Made by a program: the position numbers and the translations under genes. From contig QHOD01000008.1 in the NCBI GenBank assembly GCA_003218615.1, forward strand, positions 1 to 15,790: 15,790 nucleotides of DNA, read 5' to 3'. The notes below the pieces were generated by a model, which saw only the letters and a list, made by a program, of their open reading frames with translations, was not told the DNA's origin and made no database searches. This stretch comes from Verrucomicrobiota bacterium. Its GTDB lineage: Bacteria > Verrucomicrobiota > Verrucomicrobiia > Chthoniobacterales > UBA10450. How positions within the stretch are numbered: position 1 is the first letter of the stretch; each line of letters starts with the position of its first letter. This document shows, one piece after another, positions 13,672 to 15,790 of the stretch.

Positions 13672-14487
13672 CTATCTCACTGCGTGCAAAACCTCGCGCA
13701 GTTGCACGTCTCCGATGTCCAACTGGAGCGCTCGACGCGCAACGCCAAGAAACGTGTCCGGGGCATCGGTTAAGGCGATTTCCAACCCGGCTGAATTCGC
13801 GAGCGGCGCGCTCAATTGTTCTTGAACCAGGAGTTCCCGCACGGCGGTTGCACAGTTACGGGCCGAATCCACGAGACTCACCGTTTTGGGAAGCGCACGA
13901 GAAATGGCGTGGACCAGTAATGGGTAATGAGTACAGCCCAGTACAAGCGTGTCGATTCCTTCGCGCACAAGCGGTCCGAGATAGCGTGCGATGACGCGAT
14001 CCGTCAGCTCATCATCCAGCCAACCTTCCTCAATCAGAGGAACAAGTAATGGGCAGGGGCGCACTGAAATGCGAACGTCTGGACTTAGCCGCCGCAATTC
14101 CTGTTCATACGCGCCACTTTTAATGGTTGCGCGCGTACCGATCACTCCGACGTGACCATTGCGCGTGGCGGCGATGGCTGCTCGCGCGCCGGGCTCGATC
14201 ACACCGATCACCGGCACCAAGAGATTCTCTTTCAATTTCGGTAGCGCGACAGAAGACGCGGTATTGCAGGCGACGACAATGATCTTGGCGCTTTCCTGGG
14301 TGAGCATATCCGCCATCTCCATGCTATAACGTTCAACAGTAATTGGACTTCTGCTGCCGTACGGAATACGCGCCGTGTCACCGAGATAGAATATTTTCTC
14401 GTTAGGCAAAAGTTCCCGCAACGCCTTCACTACGGTTAGTCCACCGATTCCGGAATCAAAAACACCAATCGGACGTGGATCACTCAT
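13672..14487 (-). CDS. murI: Glutamate racemase
   Basis: MurI converts L-glutamate to D-glutamate for peptidoglycan precursors. The 271-residue protein starts MSDPRPIGVFDSGIGGLTVV, with Asp11 in the FDSGIGG signature. The two catalytic cysteines are in VVACNTAS (Cys74) and LGCTHYP (Cys185, followed by His187). GDTARIPYG (37-45) is a further family motif. The frame stays open upstream to 14523, but the extra 12 residues have no family counterpart, so ATG 14487 is preferred. The gene is divergent from valS across 128 bases holding a REP-like hairpin. Confidence 0.96.
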   Translation of the reverse strand: MSDPRPIGVFDSGIGGLTVVKALRELLPNEKIFYLGDTARIPYGSRSPITVERYSMEMADMLTQESAKIIVVACNTASSVALPKLKENLLVPVIGVIEPGARAAIAATRNGHVGVIGTRATIKSGAYEQELRRLSPDVRISVRPCPLLVPLIEEGWLDDELTDRVIARYLGPLVREGIDTLVLGCTHYPLLVHAISRALPKTVSLVDSARNCATAVRELLVQEQLSAPLANSAGLEIALTDAPDTFLGVARRALQLDIGDVQLREVLHAVR

Positions 14488-14514
14488 TAGCGGGAAGGTG
14501 ATGGAGCGATTAGA

Positions 14515-14537
14515 GTAGCGCAAGCTTCCAAGCTGCG
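14515..14537. repeat. REP-like GTAG hairpin between murI and valS
   Basis: GTAG (14515-14518) is followed by CGC-A-AGCTT (14519-14527), which pairs with AAGCT-GCG (14530-14537), leaving one bulged A. It shares the GTAG foot with the three other elements but has a less regular stem. Confidence 0.4.
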
Positions 14538-14571
14538 TTTGTTACGGTTCGCAAGCTCGCCACTGGACGAG

Positions 14572-14593
14572 TCCGTCCGATTGGCGGACCGGA
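14572..14593 (+). promoter_or_regulatory. Stable hairpin in the valS leader
   Basis: TCCGTCCG (14572-14579) pairs with CGGACCGGA (14585-14593) around a 5-base loop with one bulged C. It ends 22 bases before the valS start. A leader role is possible, but no T-box sequence or Val-rich leader peptide is visible. Confidence 0.3.
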
Positions 14594-14615
14594 GTCTTGC
14601 GTCTAATTTATCGCG

Positions 14616-15790
14616 ATGGCTGAGCTTTCCAAGACTTACGATCCAAAGTCGGTCGAGCCAAAGTGGTATGCCCATTGGATCGGCAACGACGATTTCAGGG
14701 CGGATGCAAATTCATCCAAGCCGCCGTTCTCGATCGTGATGCCGCCGCCCAATATCACTGGCGTACTCACCCTTGGCCATGTGCTGAACAACACGATCCA
14801 GGACATTCTTGCTCGTCGCGCGCGCATGCTGGGAAAAGAAGTGCTCTGGCTTCCGGGCATGGATCACGCCGGAATCGCAACTCAAACCGCGGTCGAAAAA
14901 TGGCTACGAAAAAATGAAGGCATGACGCGACACGATTTAGGCCGCGATGAATTCCTGCGCCGCGTCCTGAAATGGCAGAACAAGCATGGTGGCATCATCA
15001 TCGAACAATTGAAGCGCCTTGGCTGCTCGTGCGATTGGTCGCGCCAACGCTACACGCTCGATGACCATTACGTTCAGGCTGTCCAAAAGGTTTTTGTCGA
15101 TCTTTACCGCAAGGGTTTGATCTATCGCGGCCGTCGCATGATCAACTGGGACCCAGCGGCGCAAACTGCGCTGTCCGACGAAGAGGTCATTTCCAAGCCG
15201 CAAAAGGGAAGCCTTTACTACGTTCGCTATGAAATCGCGGAAGAGCCCGGCCGCTTCATTGAAGTCGCCACCACGCGGCCGGAAACGATCATGGCCGATA
15301 CGGCGGTGGCGGCGCATCCCGGCGATAGGCGCTATGCCGATCTTATCGGCAAGCACGCATGGCGCCCGCTCGCGCGCGAAAAACTTCCCATCATCGCTGA
15401 CGAAGCTATCGATCCCGAGTTCGGGACGGGAGTTTTGAAAGTTACGCCAGCGCACGACACGCTCGACTTCGAAATTGGCCAGCGCCATAACCTGCCTGTT
15501 GTCGATGTTTTGCATCCTAATGGAAAAATCAATTGTCCGGCAGTCCCAGGGTTGGACGGTCTTGATCGACTCGAAGCGCGTAAAAAGGCAGCCAAGTTAT
15601 TGGGGGAAAACGGCTTGCTTTCGAAAGAGGAATCATACGAGAACAATGTCGGTTTCAGTGAGCGGAGCGATGTGCCAATAGAACCGCGGATTAGCGAGCA
15701 ATGGTTTCTGCGTTACCCGAAGACGAAAGAAGCGCTCGCCGTCGTGCGAGATCATCTCATCCGCTTTTTTCCCGCGCACTGGGAAAAGGT
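14616..15790 (+). CDS. valS: Valyl-tRNA synthetase, 3' end beyond the window
   Basis: ValRS charges tRNA-Val and edits mischarged threonine. The first 391 residues are present, less than half of a usual protein of about 900. It opens MAELSKTYDPKSVEPKWYAH, then PPPNITGVLTLGHVLNNTIQ (43-62), where the HIGH motif reads T-L-G-H, so its first His is Thr. WLPGMDHAGIATQ (78-90) is typical of ValRS. The connective-peptide editing domain begins near residue 190 and includes EVATTRPETIMADTA (about 216-230) and the GTGVLKVTPAHDTLDFEIG segment, whose Asp discriminates threonine. The ATG at 14616 gives the family N-terminus. The gene is divergent from murI. Confidence 0.96.
   Translation, partial: MAELSKTYDPKSVEPKWYAHWIGNDDFRADANSSKPPFSIVMPPPNITGVLTLGHVLNNTIQDILARRARMLGKEVLWLPGMDHAGIATQTAVEKWLRKNEGMTRHDLGRDEFLRRVLKWQNKHGGIIIEQLKRLGCSCDWSRQRYTLDDHYVQAVQKVFVDLYRKGLIYRGRRMINWDPAAQTALSDEEVISKPQKGSLYYVRYEIAEEPGRFIEVATTRPETIMADTAVAAHPGDRRYADLIGKHAWRPLAREKLPIIADEAIDPEFGTGVLKVTPAHDTLDFEIGQRHNLPVVDVLHPNGKINCPAVPGLDGLDRLEARKKAAKLLGENGLLSKEESYENNVGFSERSDVPIEPRISEQWFLRYPKTKEALAVVRDHLIRFFPAHWEK

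Overview
The window looks like a chromosomal stretch of a Verrucomicrobiota-type soil bacterium (Chthoniobacterales, 'Candidatus Udaeobacter'-like). The reasons are the general style of the proteins, scattered GTAG-footed palindromic repeats, moderately high GC, few clear Shine-Dalgarno sequences, and the nadD-rsfS order. This assignment is inference from recall, not from a search.

Layout. 1-811 (minus): the 5' part of rsfS (ribosome silencing factor, cut by the window edge) overlapping the end of nadD. 885-4424 (plus): a short imperfect copy of the nagZ 5' end, nagZ (GH3 hexosaminidase), an OPT-family transporter, and a decayed redoxin-like gene whose GTG start overlaps the transporter stop. 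4490-5194 (plus): a coiled-coil C4 zinc-ribbon protein. 5258-6557 (minus): tRNA-Pro(GGG) and the GTPase/ATPase gene ychF, which carries an in-frame palindromic repeat in its coding region and another repeat in its leader. 6716-7191 (plus): a small secreted-protein gene frameshifted by a perfect 29-bp tandem duplication. 7214-10047 (minus): a histone-deacetylase-family hydrolase, a small Gly/Tyr-rich YXWGXW-like protein, and gdhA. 10069-11579: two partial copies of the 3' end of tRNA-Val(CAC), about 390 bp without a convincing gene, a secreted TPR protein, then the intact tRNA-Val. This is the layout of a tiny, decayed island integrated at a tRNA 3' end. 11669-13623 (plus): an OsmC/Ohr-family protein, a palindromic repeat and glyS. 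13672-14487 (minus) murI; 14616 to the edge (plus) valS, divergent from murI across a repeat-bearing intergenic region.

The functional genes are housekeeping: NAD synthesis, ribosome silencing, cell-wall synthesis and recycling (murI, nagZ), translation (glyS, valS, ychF, two tRNAs), nitrogen assimilation (gdhA), peptide or metal-complex uptake (OPT) and oxidative-stress defence (OsmC). I saw no CRISPR array, rRNA, intact insertion sequence or complete defence system. The interest lies in genome dynamics: RAYT-type REP/BIME repeats including one that encodes an insert in YchF, two freshly or partly broken genes, and the tRNA-Val att-like footprints.
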